Assembly: GCA_000381605.1 (NCBI GenBank)
Contig: KB906759.1
Coordinates: 186,001 to 250,000, forward strand
From: Acidobacteriaceae bacterium KBS 89
Lineage (GTDB): Bacteria > Acidobacteriota > Terriglobia > Terriglobales > Acidobacteriaceae
Reading direction: 5' to 3'
Length of the DNA stretch: 64,000 bases
Shown here: in pieces, positions 54,883-63,975 of the stretch
Layout: each line of letters opens with the position of its first letter
How positions within the stretch are numbered: position 1 is the first letter of the stretch
Translations under genes and position numbers: made by a program
Notes under the pieces: model-generated
Seen by the model: only the letters and a program-made list of their open reading frames with translations
Database searches by the model: none
What the model was told of the DNA's origin: nothing

Positions 54883-55823
54883 ACGACCTGATCGTCTTCG
54901 AGAATGTCTCCAAATTTTACGGCGAAGTCCTCGGCGTGAATCGCGTCTCACTGACAATTCCGCCTGGCATCACAACCCTTGTAGGTCCCAATGGATCGGG
55001 AAAGACGACCCTGATGAATCTCTTGACGGGGCTTGTTCAACCATCGAGCGGAAGTATCTCGGTCATGGGCTTGTCTTCTCGCGATGCAAACAAGTTCTTC
55101 GCAACGGTTGGTTATTGCACGCAGTTCGACTTCTTTCCGCGCGACATCACCGGATGGCAATTTCTTGTGGACAGCCTGATGCTATACGGGATGAGCAAGC
55201 TCACCGCGATCCAGTTAGCAGAGGAGTCTCTTCAACGAGTGCAACTCGATAAGACTGCGGCGTGGCGGAAGATCGACGGCTACAGCAAGGGAATGCGCCA
55301 GAAGATCCGGCTTGCGCAGGCGATTGCGCACCGCCCCAGGGTTATCGTTCTCGATGAGCCGTTGAATGGATTGGACCCCATGGCTCGTGCCGAAGCGATG
55401 GCGCTCTTCGAAGCGCTCGGCTGCCAGGGAATCCATCTCATCATCTCCAGCCACGTACTCGACGAAGTAGACCGCATCGCCGATCGCGTCGTGCTGATCA
55501 CTGGTGGATATCTGATCGCTGAAGGCAATATTCATCAGGTACGGCAAGAGGTGCGCGAGAAGCCCATGCAGGTGCTCGTTCGCTGCGATCGTCCTGAGGC
55601 GCTCGCCTCGAAGATGTTTGCCATGAACCACTGTGTCGAAGCCAGGCTCCATCCGGACGGCAAGGGCATCTTTCTTCGCACTGGCGACGTAGACCAGTTC
55701 TATTCCATCCTGAACGTGATAGCCACGGAGGGTATCGTAAAGATCGAAGCCGTGGCGCCCGCCGATGACGATGCCAATGCCATCTATCAGTACCTCATTG
55801 GTTCCGATGGAGGCGCACTATGA
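54879..55823 (+). CDS. ABC transporter ATP-binding protein (second pair)
   Basis: 314 residues from the ATG at 54879. Walker A TTLVGPNGSGKTTLMNLLTG, Q-loop TVGYCTQFDFFPRDITGW, signature DGYSKGMRQKIRLAQAIA (YSKGM variant), Walker B VIVLDEPLNGLDPMARAEA, switch HLIISSHVLDEVDRIADRV. A C-terminal domain of about 90 residues has its own beta-alpha pattern. Only moderately similar to the first ATPase, so the two pairs are paralogues with separate roles rather than a recent duplication. It overlaps both neighbours by four bases. Confidence 0.93.
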   Translation: MNDLIVFENVSKFYGEVLGVNRVSLTIPPGITTLVGPNGSGKTTLMNLLTGLVQPSSGSISVMGLSSRDANKFFATVGYCTQFDFFPRDITGWQFLVDSLMLYGMSKLTAIQLAEESLQRVQLDKTAAWRKIDGYSKGMRQKIRLAQAIAHRPRVIVLDEPLNGLDPMARAEAMALFEALGCQGIHLIISSHVLDEVDRIADRVVLITGGYLIAEGNIHQVRQEVREKPMQVLVRCDRPEALASKMFAMNHCVEARLHPDGKGIFLRTGDVDQFYSILNVIATEGIVKIEAVAPADDDANAIYQYLIGSDGGAL

Positions 55824-56686
55824 TGCAACAAGCTGATCCCGGGCTGCGAGAAGATCTGATGCGACAGCCTTGGGCTCTCTGGTGGCTGCAGGCGAAACGT
55901 CTTACACAGATTGAACTAAGACGGAATTTATTTTCGTGGAGAGCGAGCTGGATTTATTTCCTCGCGTTTATTCCAACTTTAATAATTTCCATCCACTCCA
56001 TCGTTGATCCACACGATCCCACATCGATCAGCGACGATACCCAGATGCTTGCGAGCATCGTTCACCTCTACTACATTCGACTGGGAGTCTTCTTTGGCTG
56101 CCTGGGTATCTTCTCGCGGCTCATCCGCGGCGAGATGATCGAACGCAGCCTGCATTTCTACCTCTTGTCGCCGGTCAGGCGCGAAGTGCTTCTGCTGTCC
56201 AAGTTCGCTGCGGGATCGGCCACCGCCCTTCTTCTCTTCGTTACGGCCACCCTGGCTAACGTCGCATTGATCTATCTGCCATTTGGTGCTGCAGGGAGGG
56301 ACTATCTCTTCAATGGCCCGGGGATCGAACAACTCGAGGCGTACGTCTTGATCATTGTGCTTGCCTGCCTCGGATACGGAGCTGTCTTTCTTCTGTTGAG
56401 CATGATGTTCAAAAATCCAACTCCGGGAGCGCTGCTCTTCCTTGGCTGGGAGGCGATCAACCCGGTCCTGCCATCCATGCTTCAGAAGCTTAGCGTTGCG
56501 TCCTATCTCCGCCACCTGATGCCAGTTAATATTGGCGTGAAGGGGCTCATCGCACTGCTGACAGTCGAGACGGAACCGGTCGCCGGCTGGGTTGCGACGC
56601 TGGGCTTACTTCTTCTCATCACAGCAGTACTGCTTTACTCCTGCTATCGCATTCGAACGCTCGAGATCCGCTACACAACCGAATAA
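55820..56686 (+). CDS. ABC transporter permease (second pair)
   Basis: 288 residues with six hydrophobic segments (SWIYFLAFIPTLIISIHSIV, LGVFFGCLGIFSRLIRGEMI, SKFAAGSATALLLFVTATLA, AYVLIIVLACLGYGAVFLLL, TPGALLFLGWEAINPVLPSM, WVATLGLLLLITAVLLYSCY). The SLHFYLLSPVRREVLLLSKF segment after the second helix is the amphipathic coupling region common in ABC-2 exporters. It overlaps the second ATPase by four bases (ATGA). It is the last gene of a six-gene, fully overlapping unit beginning with the sigma factor at 49927. Confidence 0.88.
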   Translation: MMQQADPGLREDLMRQPWALWWLQAKRLTQIELRRNLFSWRASWIYFLAFIPTLIISIHSIVDPHDPTSISDDTQMLASIVHLYYIRLGVFFGCLGIFSRLIRGEMIERSLHFYLLSPVRREVLLLSKFAAGSATALLLFVTATLANVALIYLPFGAAGRDYLFNGPGIEQLEAYVLIIVLACLGYGAVFLLLSMMFKNPTPGALLFLGWEAINPVLPSMLQKLSVASYLRHLMPVNIGVKGLIALLTVETEPVAGWVATLGLLLLITAVLLYSCYRIRTLEIRYTTE

Positions 56687-56694
56687 TCCGAAGG

Positions 56695-57990
56695 TCAATC
56701 AGGTGAGATGGTTAGATCCATATCTTTTGTTTCGCGAATCAAGAGCAAACCAACGAAGGTGGCAATGGCGGAAGTTGTGAGGTAATAGCCGACATATTGC
56801 AGACCATAGGTCCGCGCAAGCCAAGTCGCGACATAGGGAGCGAGCGAGGCGCCGAAAATGCCGCCCAAGCTAAAGGCAAGGGAGCTGCCGGTGTAGCGAA
56901 CGGGCGTTGGGAAGAGTTCGGAAATAACTGTGCCGAGAGGACCGTAAGTGAGGCCCATGAGTGCAAGACCCAAAGTCATCATAGCGATAACTCCGGTAGT
57001 ACCTGCGTTGAACAGTGGCGCGAGTAGAAGGCCAAAAATGGCAATGAGTGCCGTTGCCCCTAGCATAACGGGACGTCGTCCTCGTTCGGCTACCACCGCA
57101 GAGATAGGGATGGATAATGCGAAAAAGAGAGTGCCGAAAAGCTGGATCAGCAGGAAGCTGTCACGGCTGTAGTGGAGAGCCGTAGTTCCCCATGACAATG
57201 CAAAGACAGTCATCAAGTAAAAGAGAACAAAAGTCGCGAGGCAAACAAGAACGCCGGCAACGAGCGCACGGGTATGGCGGCGAAAGACGGCAAACATTGG
57301 AACACTCGTCTGCTCGCTACGTTGAATGGCCTTCTGAAAGACGGGTGTTTCGGTGATCGTGAGGCGAACGTAGAGTCCGAGCAGCACCAACACGGCGCTG
57401 GTGAGGAACGGCAACCGCCAACCGAACGAGAAGAACTGCTTATCTGTGAGCCAGCGCGAGAGCAAGAGAAAGGTTGCGCCTGAGAACAGGAAGCCAATTG
57501 GCGCACCAAGCTGCGGAAACATACCGTAAACTGCGCGTTTATTTGCAGGAGCGTTTTCGACGGCAAGCAGGACGGCGCCACCCCATTCGCCGCCGAGCCC
57601 GATCCCCTGGCCGAACCGGCAGAGAGCAAGCAGCAATGGTGCAGCGAATCCGATCGAATGATAAGTGGGCAGCGCGCCAATCGCGAATGTCGAGACCCCC
57701 ATCGTTGACAAAGCGAGGACCAACGTCTTCTTGCGGCCGATGCGATCGCCGAAGTGTCCAAAGAGTACAGATCCAATAGGGCGGGCAATGAAGGCGATAC
57801 CGAAGGTCGCCAGAGAAGCCAGCGTCGAAGACGCTGGATCGGAAGCCGGAAAGAAGATGCGCGGGAAAACAATCACCGCTGCTGTGGCGTAGATATAAAA
57901 GTCGAAAAATTCGACGATCGTCCCGACCATACTGGCGAAGAGAACTTGACGCGGCGTATTGATCTGCTTTTGTGGTGTTTCGTCCGTCAT
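56695..57990 (-). CDS. MFS transporter, metabolite:H+ symporter (MHS) type
   Basis: 431 residues, 12 helices. MHS signatures: VGTIVEFFDFYIYATAAVIV (helix 1), FGHFGDRIGRKKTLVLALST (loop 2-3), RFGQGIGLGGEWGGAVLLAV (helix 4) and PTPVRYTGSSLAFSLGGIFG. Family members import shikimate, alpha-ketoglutarate, proline/betaine or citrate; the substrate here is unknown. It converges with the ABC permease gene with an 8-bp gap and no terminator seen between them. Confidence 0.9.
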   Translation of the reverse strand: MTDETPQKQINTPRQVLFASMVGTIVEFFDFYIYATAAVIVFPRIFFPASDPASSTLASLATFGIAFIARPIGSVLFGHFGDRIGRKKTLVLALSTMGVSTFAIGALPTYHSIGFAAPLLLALCRFGQGIGLGGEWGGAVLLAVENAPANKRAVYGMFPQLGAPIGFLFSGATFLLLSRWLTDKQFFSFGWRLPFLTSAVLVLLGLYVRLTITETPVFQKAIQRSEQTSVPMFAVFRRHTRALVAGVLVCLATFVLFYLMTVFALSWGTTALHYSRDSFLLIQLFGTLFFALSIPISAVVAERGRRPVMLGATALIAIFGLLLAPLFNAGTTGVIAMMTLGLALMGLTYGPLGTVISELFPTPVRYTGSSLAFSLGGIFGASLAPYVATWLARTYGLQYVGYYLTTSAIATFVGLLLIRETKDMDLTISPD

Positions 57991-58541
57991 CGCTCTGGAG
58001 ATTCAATTCTAGTCGAGCTGATTGGTTCCACCGGCGTATTGGATAGGGTGCGGTGAATAAAAACGAATGCCGTTCGGACGTGAGAACCCCAAAATGGGGC
58101 CGATTGGGAGATCTCCGGTGTGCCGCTGGAGAAGACGGAGTGGATGCCAAAAAGAGATTGGATCGCACCAGTGGTCGAGATGGAGACGAGCAGTTTCGAA
58201 TCTAAAAATGATTCGGCCCTATGGAATTGGCCTAAATAAGCTTACTGCTCACCCGGCAATGCTGATTGCACTTGGTCGCCGGACCGCAAATCCCGGTTTT
58301 TTGCTAGAGCTCGCGGGATTGCGCTCGGATTGTCGAGAGTCTGAGTTTAGGGCAGCGTTAGTAGACAGATGGTTGTATCCCATTTACTAATCCTGTTCGA
58401 GCCGCTCAATTCGTCACCTGGTGGGTGCCTGCGGTGATCATACTTAAACAACAAAGGCAGCATCCCAATAAATGTCCGCTTTGACCCTATCGCCCGGATG
58501 TGATCGATGACAAAAATCGTTTTATTGCTCTCGCATGAACC
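57991..58541. other. Intergenic region, nothing recognised
   Basis: 550 bp between divergent genes (MFS porter leftward, MMPL exporter rightward). It should hold both promoters. Short frames of up to 107 codons are present (58067-58390) but have no recognisable family or ribosome site. No palindrome stood out. Confidence 0.4.
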
Positions 58542-60809
58542 ATGCCAAGCGTAAAGACTGGCCATGGTGCCGCTCGCCGCCGATTCTGGTTGGCGATGTC
58601 TGGGTTTGTCATGGCGCTTGTGTTGGTGCCGTTTTCCTACAAAGTCGAACGGCGCCTGGAGACAGCTGTTCACATCAAGGGCGGAGAATCCGAAAGAGTT
58701 GACCTGGAACTGGCGCAGCGTTTCCAGTCTCCCTACGCCCACCGCCTGGTTCTGGTGATCAGCGGTATTCCCGATCCGGATTCAGCAAAAGGTGCGGACG
58801 CCTTGGGCTTCTTAACCAGTTCCTTGCGTAGTGTGCCGGGAGTGTCGGGCGCCGTCTCGAGTCTCGATTGGCCAGATCCTCTGTTCACCGGGAACAATGG
58901 CGGAGCCTTGATCATCGTCGGGTTGGACCCGCACGATGAAAGTGTCGAGGCTTTGGTCCCCAGACTGAGGGAAAGAGCAGACTGGATGGAAGGTCAGCTT
59001 CGGTCGCAATATCCCAACATAAATCTGGAGATTACTGGTGAAACGCCACTGAACTTCGATCTTCGTAAGGTCAGTGCAGACGACGTTAAGCATGCCGAGA
59101 CACGAGCGATGCCGGTAACTCTCTTGCTGCTGTTGCTGGCTTTCGGCAGTCTTGTGGCCGCGCTATTGCCGCTCGGAGTTGGAGTCCTCTCAATCTCGAT
59201 GGCGTTGGGTGCGGCTGCGCTACTCTCGCGTTATCTGCATCTGTCCATCCTGGTTCAGAATCTGGCGACGATGCTCGGTCTTGGCCTGGGCATCGACTAC
59301 GCCTTGCTGATGGTGAGCCGGTTTCGCGAAGCGTTGGCCGAGGGACATGATCCAGGCCACGCTGCCGATATTGCTGCCAGTCAAGCGGGGCGGACGCTGA
59401 TCATCTCGGCCACTACAGTTGCAATCGGATTTTCAGCGCTACTGACTGTGCCCATCACCGAACTGCGCTCCATCGGGATTGCCGGCCTGCTGGTGACCGT
59501 TTTGAGCGTCATGCTGTCTACATTAATTCTGCCCTGGATGCTTAGTCTGCTAAAGCATCGCATCAATTCCACCAGAGTACGTCTTCCAGCCAGACGATCC
59601 AAAACGCGTGAGAGCCTATGCGCGCCCAATGACCGGTGGGTTCGGTGGGGCAACATCGTAACTCGCCGGCCCTGGACAGCTCTGCTTGTCGCCGGGATTC
59701 CGCTACTGATCCTTGCATTCCAGGCGCGGAGAATCGCTCCCGGGGTTCCTGACCGAGACTCGCTTCCCGCCGCCGCCGAGTCGGTGCAGGCACTGCACAC
59801 GCTTCAAGGCATGGGGCGGTCAGGTATCGTGGAGTCCCTTCGAGTGGTCCTGGAGTTGCCGCCGCAGTCTCCGCCGCTCTCGGCGGCCGGCTGGCTTGCC
59901 GTCAGTCGCTTGACGAAAAGCCTCCAGAGCGATCCTAGAGCCGAAGAGGTCTTATCTCTTCCGACCCTCACGGGAATGTCTGACAGTGCAGACGCAGTCG
60001 ACCAGGTGCCCGAGTCAATTCGGAAGAGTTTTCTGCGCAGCGATGGCCAGGCTACCTTGATTGAATTGCTGCCGACCGCCACTCTTGTGCCCAACGAGCA
60101 GATACGATGGGTGCGAGAGGTGCGCTCCTCCGATGTCGCGGCGATCACCGGTGTGCCCGGCGCTGTGCTCCGCGTCGGCGGCATTCCCGCACTCAACGCG
60201 GATTATGACTCGGTAGTAAAAGAGCGGTTGCCGAGGGTGATCCTTGGCGTCGTATTGGGAAGCTTGCTGGCGCTTCTAATCGGGTTACGTTCTTTATTTG
60301 CGGCTGTCAAAGCAATCCTGCTCAATCTGCTCTCCGTTGGCGCTTCCTTCGGTGCATTAGTTCTCGTTTTTCAGGAAGGCCACGGTAGCAAACTCTTTGG
60401 GCTCCACGGGCCGACGGGCAACGTATTCCCGATCGTACCGATCCTCTCGTTTGCCATCGTCTTCGGATTGAGCATGGACTATGAGGTATTCCTTGTCGCC
60501 CGAGTGCTCGAAGAACGGCGGCGCGGTCTATCGGAGAGATCAGCGGTGATCGAGGGCCTGGCGCGGACGGCCGGGCTCATCACCAGCGCGGCTGCAATTA
60601 TGATTGCCGTCTTCACCGCATTCACCGTGGGAAGCTTTCTGGTCGTCCAAATGCTGGGCTTTACGCTCGCCGTGGCGGTCTTCCTTGATGCCACAGTCGT
60701 GCGGGTGGTTGTCGGGCCGGCACTATTGCAACTTGCCGGCGACTGGAATTGGTGGCCTTTTGGCCTATCTGGGTCCCCGGAAGCCTCTGAAAAGGAGCCT
60801 ATTCCATGA
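58542..60809 (+). CDS. MMPL/RND-family exporter (HpnN-like)
   Basis: 755 residues of the MMPL branch of RND pumps, the layout used for lipids and hopanoids. Two six-helix halves and two exterior loops. The first half has TRAMPVTLLLLLLAFGSLVA, GLGLGIDYALLMVSRFREAL; the second PIVPILSFAIVFGLSMDYEV, FLVARVLEERRRGLSERSAV. The GxGxDY and GLSMDY motifs are the proton-relay Asp sites. A typical MMPL protein is larger by about 100-200 residues, so the loops are short. It converges with the LolA-like gene. The substrate is unknown, but lipid export is likely for this branch. Confidence 0.88.
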   Translation: MPSVKTGHGAARRRFWLAMSGFVMALVLVPFSYKVERRLETAVHIKGGESERVDLELAQRFQSPYAHRLVLVISGIPDPDSAKGADALGFLTSSLRSVPGVSGAVSSLDWPDPLFTGNNGGALIIVGLDPHDESVEALVPRLRERADWMEGQLRSQYPNINLEITGETPLNFDLRKVSADDVKHAETRAMPVTLLLLLLAFGSLVAALLPLGVGVLSISMALGAAALLSRYLHLSILVQNLATMLGLGLGIDYALLMVSRFREALAEGHDPGHAADIAASQAGRTLIISATTVAIGFSALLTVPITELRSIGIAGLLVTVLSVMLSTLILPWMLSLLKHRINSTRVRLPARRSKTRESLCAPNDRWVRWGNIVTRRPWTALLVAGIPLLILAFQARRIAPGVPDRDSLPAAAESVQALHTLQGMGRSGIVESLRVVLELPPQSPPLSAAGWLAVSRLTKSLQSDPRAEEVLSLPTLTGMSDSADAVDQVPESIRKSFLRSDGQATLIELLPTATLVPNEQIRWVREVRSSDVAAITGVPGAVLRVGGIPALNADYDSVVKERLPRVILGVVLGSLLALLIGLRSLFAAVKAILLNLLSVGASFGALVLVFQEGHGSKLFGLHGPTGNVFPIVPILSFAIVFGLSMDYEVFLVARVLEERRRGLSERSAVIEGLARTAGLITSAAAIMIAVFTAFTVGSFLVVQMLGFTLAVAVFLDATVVRVVVGPALLQLAGDWNWWPFGLSGSPEASEKEPIP

Positions 60810-60881
60810 CGGCTAACACCGTGGATGCTCCAGTGACAGCACAGGGCGTTGCACCAGCCTGACTAAGTAATTCGATTTATT

Positions 60882-61730
60882 TCACTTTCTTTCCCTGAGC
60901 GCTGGACCGATAGCAAAGTCCTTGGGTCCAAGATTTGCCCTTCCCGAGCCAAATTCGAATGCAAGAATCGAGGAGCCGGGCTTGCCCTGCACCTTCGCCT
61001 CCACTTGCGACGCAGACCAAACGCCTCCGACCTGCCGCAGTCCAAAGTAAACGAACTCCTTCTGCTGACTCGTCCCGCGAAGCGTCTTCACCACATGCAC
61101 AGGGAACAAAATGGTGCGGTCAATCCAGGACGTTACCGAACCATAGTAAGTCCGGTCCTGAGAGCCGGGCACGCTCTTAAGGACAAAGCAATCCCGTGTG
61201 CCATATTTCTCCGATGGCAGGAGTTCCTGATTCTTCCAGAAGAACTCGCTCTCTACCATGTCTTCAATGGAGAAGTCTGTTCCCACGAGTGGGTCGTTCC
61301 AATGTTCGAATGGCAACACGCTAGCGGCCTTCTGGCCAGGAAGCACCGTCTCGATGGTCACGTGGCCACTCACGTTCATATGCAGAAGAAGGATCGTCTT
61401 CTCTGAGCCAGGCCCAGAGATCTCGCATAGCAGACGCAGACCATCGGGAAACCAGTGGGCCTTGGCGACAAACTTGTAGCTCATGCGCTTGCCATTGCCT
61501 TCCACCCGTGTGAGTCGCCCGGTCACGCGGTAGTCCATGGTCTCAATACGCTGGCGCGAACCATTCAGGACAGTCGCCAGGTCAGGACTCGCCGCGAAGC
61601 TCCGCGGTGGATGCACTAGCGCTAGGAGCACTAACAAAGCAATGGACGCTTGAATCGGTCCAGAGGCGCAATTCGCCCATTTGGCTGCGGGATAGCGGAA
61701 CCGGCGGTTGCGAGAGGGCTGAAAGGTCAT
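60882..61730 (-). CDS. LolA-like outer-membrane lipoprotein-sorting protein
   Basis: 282 residues from the ATG at 61730; an in-frame TTG upstream at 61748 is less likely. The leader (IQASIALLVLLALVHPPRSF) is a signal peptide. The body has the LolA-type half-barrel pattern (MDYRVTGRLTRVEGNGKRMS, YKFVAKAHWFPDGLRLLCEI, IETVLPGQKAASVLPFEHWN, CFVLKSVPGSQDRTYYGSV, FVYFGLRQVGGVWSASQVEA). Such proteins often partner MMPL/RND exporters to carry lipids across the periplasm. The two genes here end 72 bp apart, in convergent orientation. A TGTATACA palindrome overlaps the start region (61736-61743). Confidence 0.8.
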   Translation of the reverse strand: MTFQPSRNRRFRYPAAKWANCASGPIQASIALLVLLALVHPPRSFAASPDLATVLNGSRQRIETMDYRVTGRLTRVEGNGKRMSYKFVAKAHWFPDGLRLLCEISGPGSEKTILLLHMNVSGHVTIETVLPGQKAASVLPFEHWNDPLVGTDFSIEDMVESEFFWKNQELLPSEKYGTRDCFVLKSVPGSQDRTYYGSVTSWIDRTILFPVHVVKTLRGTSQQKEFVYFGLRQVGGVWSASQVEAKVQGKPGSSILAFEFGSGRANLGPKDFAIGPALRERK

Positions 61731-61898
61731 AGCTATGTATACAACCAAAGCCCGCTAAGCCAATCCTGCAATCGGGAACTAAGAGACGCTAGTTACCCTA
61801 AGATTCGGCTTTGAGGAAGTTGCCTCAGTGTCTCGGTGTAAGGAACTCTTCGGCAGAAGCTTCGTCTCCACCATCAATTCAAGAACTCAATCGGCGGC

Positions 61899-62363
61899 TC
61901 ATCGCCGACAGATTCCTTTGGGAGTCCAATCAGAGACGGTTGTTGCCGGCTTCGAAGCATCATGCACAATTGCGAACAGGGCCTCGCGGTTACCGCTGCT
62001 AGTGATATTTAATTGCATGGGAACTCCAGCCCTCGCAAACATCCCCTCGCCTGCTTTTGCTCGCGTCGCGCCATCGGGAGTTTCCAGACACTGCTCTCCA
62101 GTGAGCACGTACCATATCTCCGGTCCCGAGTGCGTGTGAACCGCTTTAGAGATTGCGGCGTTCATAGCGGGTCCAAAGTCCGCGTCTGCGACCTGGATCT
62201 CGTAAGTACTCCCGCGAGGGATCTCCGAGAGCGGACCGATCTCGGTTACGAAGTTTCCTCCCGTCGATCGTTCTCCCTTCGTTGCCACAGTCAGGAGCCA
62301 GATCTTGCCGTCGGCTTCGACGACGACACCTTTTGCGCTAACTGCGGCACGCGCAGTCTCCAT
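61899..62363 (-). CDS. Cupin-domain protein (5' end uncertain)
   Basis: 154 residues from an ATG at 62363 (GGAG 11 bases upstream); the frame is open to 62597, overlapping the SnoaL-like gene. Body: VEADGKIWLLTVATKGERST, FVTEIGPLSEIPRGSTYEIQ, AVHTHSGPEIWYVLTGEQCL (cupin motif 1 with His-x-His and Glu), AGEGMFARAGVPMQLNITSS (motif 2 region). Metal binding is likely; activity is unknown. No signal peptide is seen, whereas the upstream neighbour has one. The N-terminus may be damaged or the two genes may have become fused by deletion. Confidence 0.65.
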   Translation of the reverse strand: METARAAVSAKGVVVEADGKIWLLTVATKGERSTGGNFVTEIGPLSEIPRGSTYEIQVADADFGPAMNAAISKAVHTHSGPEIWYVLTGEQCLETPDGATRAKAGEGMFARAGVPMQLNITSSGNREALFAIVHDASKPATTVSDWTPKGICRR

Positions 62364-62389
62364 GGAAGCGAAGTTCTCCACGCGAAGAA

Positions 62390-63016
62390 CTATTGGACTG
62401 CTTGGCAAGGAGCCGAACGTCTTGCGGGCGATGATGCGCAACCCGCATCGGGCGGCCTCTTCCCCATAGTAGGAGAATCCGGACAGTCGACGAGATGATG
62501 ATCCGAAGAGGTCGGAGAGCTGGGTGTTGGTGGAGGTGTTCCGAAGGCGTATCCGGGGCCGCCTGTCAGGGTGTTGTGAAAGGCGGAGATCTGCCACGTA
62601 CCGTTGCGCTTGACGGGCGCTGCCGTGGCGAGTGCAGTGCGGATGTGCTCAACGCCATCCTGGGTGTAGTGTGCACCGGATGTGACATGAGCGATTGCAA
62701 CGTTCGGTCCGAAGAATCGAATGGCAACCGTCTCCATGGGGATGCTGCGGCTGCCCTTGTAGAAGGTGGCAAGCAAGTTCTTGTGATAACTGACGATTTC
62801 GCTTCGGCCCTTAAGCCATTTGCCTGTAATGACGACAAAGTCAGCGTCTTCGGAGAAGAGGTCGCCGAAGCCCGGCATGCCTGGCTGATCCCATATCGTG
62901 GAGAAACGGGAGAAGACGCCTTTGATTGCCGTGGTGTCTTGGTTGTCCGCTGCCAATGCTGACTGGTTCGACGAAAGGGATAGTACGCATAACAATGTGG
63001 CAACGAGAGACTTCAC
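62390..63016 (-). CDS. Exported SnoaL-like/DUF4440 protein
   Basis: 208 residues from the GTG at 63016, chosen because GGAGG lies eight bases upstream and a signal peptide begins there (VKSLVATLLCVLSLSSNQSA); an in-frame ATG at 63067 adds a basic stretch. The SnoaL-like fold shows TAIKGVFSRFSTIWDQPGMP, DLFSEDADFVVITGKWLKGR, SEIVSYHKNLLATFYKGSRS, VAIRFFGPNVAIAHVTSGAH and NGTWQISAFHNTLTGG. Related proteins are annotated as SgcJ/EcaC oxidoreductases. After about residue 160 the sequence is Pro/Ser-rich (TPPPTPSSPTSSDHHLVDCP) and coincides, in another frame, with the cupin upstream region; that tail is probably not native. Confidence 0.7.
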   Translation of the reverse strand: MKSLVATLLCVLSLSSNQSALAADNQDTTAIKGVFSRFSTIWDQPGMPGFGDLFSEDADFVVITGKWLKGRSEIVSYHKNLLATFYKGSRSIPMETVAIRFFGPNVAIAHVTSGAHYTQDGVEHIRTALATAAPVKRNGTWQISAFHNTLTGGPGYAFGTPPPTPSSPTSSDHHLVDCPDSPTMGKRPPDAGCASSPARRSAPCQAVQ

Positions 63017-63291
63017 CGAACACCTCCGCAGATGAGCGATTGAGGCCCGGATGCTTGATGCAATCATTTTGCCGTAATCTCACAACTCCAATTCCCAGAA
63101 ATGCCACACAGATAGGGAAACATAAGTGCGTTTATCAGGACTAATCTGCCGAATCGTTCCTAACCAAGTTCAATGAGTGTATTGCCCTGATAGGGTTCAA
63201 TTGAGAAAAGCCATCACTGGCTGAATTTAGAACCGAGACAGGTATGCTTCCCTGTGGGCTGCCGCATCCTTACCTAGGCAGAGGTCTATTT

Positions 63292-63975
63292 GTGAAGCAG
63301 AGTTTCGCAGCAATTATCCTTGGTGGTACCGGACAAGTCGGCGCTGCAGCGGTCACGGAACTGCTAACAACCTCGGAATGCCGGGAAGTGGTGATGGTCA
63401 CCAGAAAGCCCATCGCGCCGCGATCGCGGGTGCGCAACGTCGTTCTTGATACCGGCGCTGCTGACTTTGCCGAGCGCACTGCCGCCCTTGCCCGTGGAGT
63501 TTTGAGCCAAGGTCCCGTCAGCGCCGTGAGCTGTGTGGGTGTCGGTTCTGGATCGATGCGCTGGAGCGAAGAAGAATTGCAACGACTTGAGGTCGGCGTC
63601 GTCGGCGCCTTTGCGCGTGGCTGCCATAACGCCGGAATCGCTCAATTTTGCCTCCTTTCTGCGGCAGGAAGCACGCCTCGCAGCCGGCTTCGCTATGTGC
63701 GAGTAATGGGCATGAAGGAAGACACGGTGCGTAATGTCGGTTTTGCCCGCCTCGCCATATTTCGCCCCGGCATCATTGTCGGCAACGCTCATACCCCGGC
63801 CTGGGTCGGTTGGTTGGGAAGCCTCGTGCCTGGATCGTTTGGCAATATTGATCAGCGAATTCTCGGTCGCTCAATCGCTGCAGAGATAGCTTTGCACAGT
63901 CGAGAAACTGGAGAAGTCACCCGCGAAAATGCAGCAATGAAAGAACTCGCTGCGCAATTCAATAGCGTGCCTTAA
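63292..63975 (+). CDS. Atypical SDR/NAD(P)-binding protein
   Basis: 227 residues from the GTG at 63292 (AGAGGT seven bases upstream); an in-frame ATG at 63244 is the alternative. Rossmann motif FAAIILGGTGQVGAAAVTEL, then REVVMVTRKPIAP. VSAVSCVGVGSGSMRWSEEE, GCHNAGIAQFCLLSAAGSTP and VGFARLAIFRPGIIVGNAH match the extended, HTATIP2/YwnB-like atypical SDRs. The role is unknown. Stand-alone gene at the window end. Confidence 0.85.
   Translation: MKQSFAAIILGGTGQVGAAAVTELLTTSECREVVMVTRKPIAPRSRVRNVVLDTGAADFAERTAALARGVLSQGPVSAVSCVGVGSGSMRWSEEELQRLEVGVVGAFARGCHNAGIAQFCLLSAAGSTPRSRLRYVRVMGMKEDTVRNVGFARLAIFRPGIIVGNAHTPAWVGWLGSLVPGSFGNIDQRILGRSIAAEIALHSRETGEVTRENAAMKELAAQFNSVP

Noticed and set aside
58067-58390. 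107-codon plus-strand open frame between MFS and MMPL genes
   Set aside because: No ribosome site or family resemblance and an irregular residue pattern.
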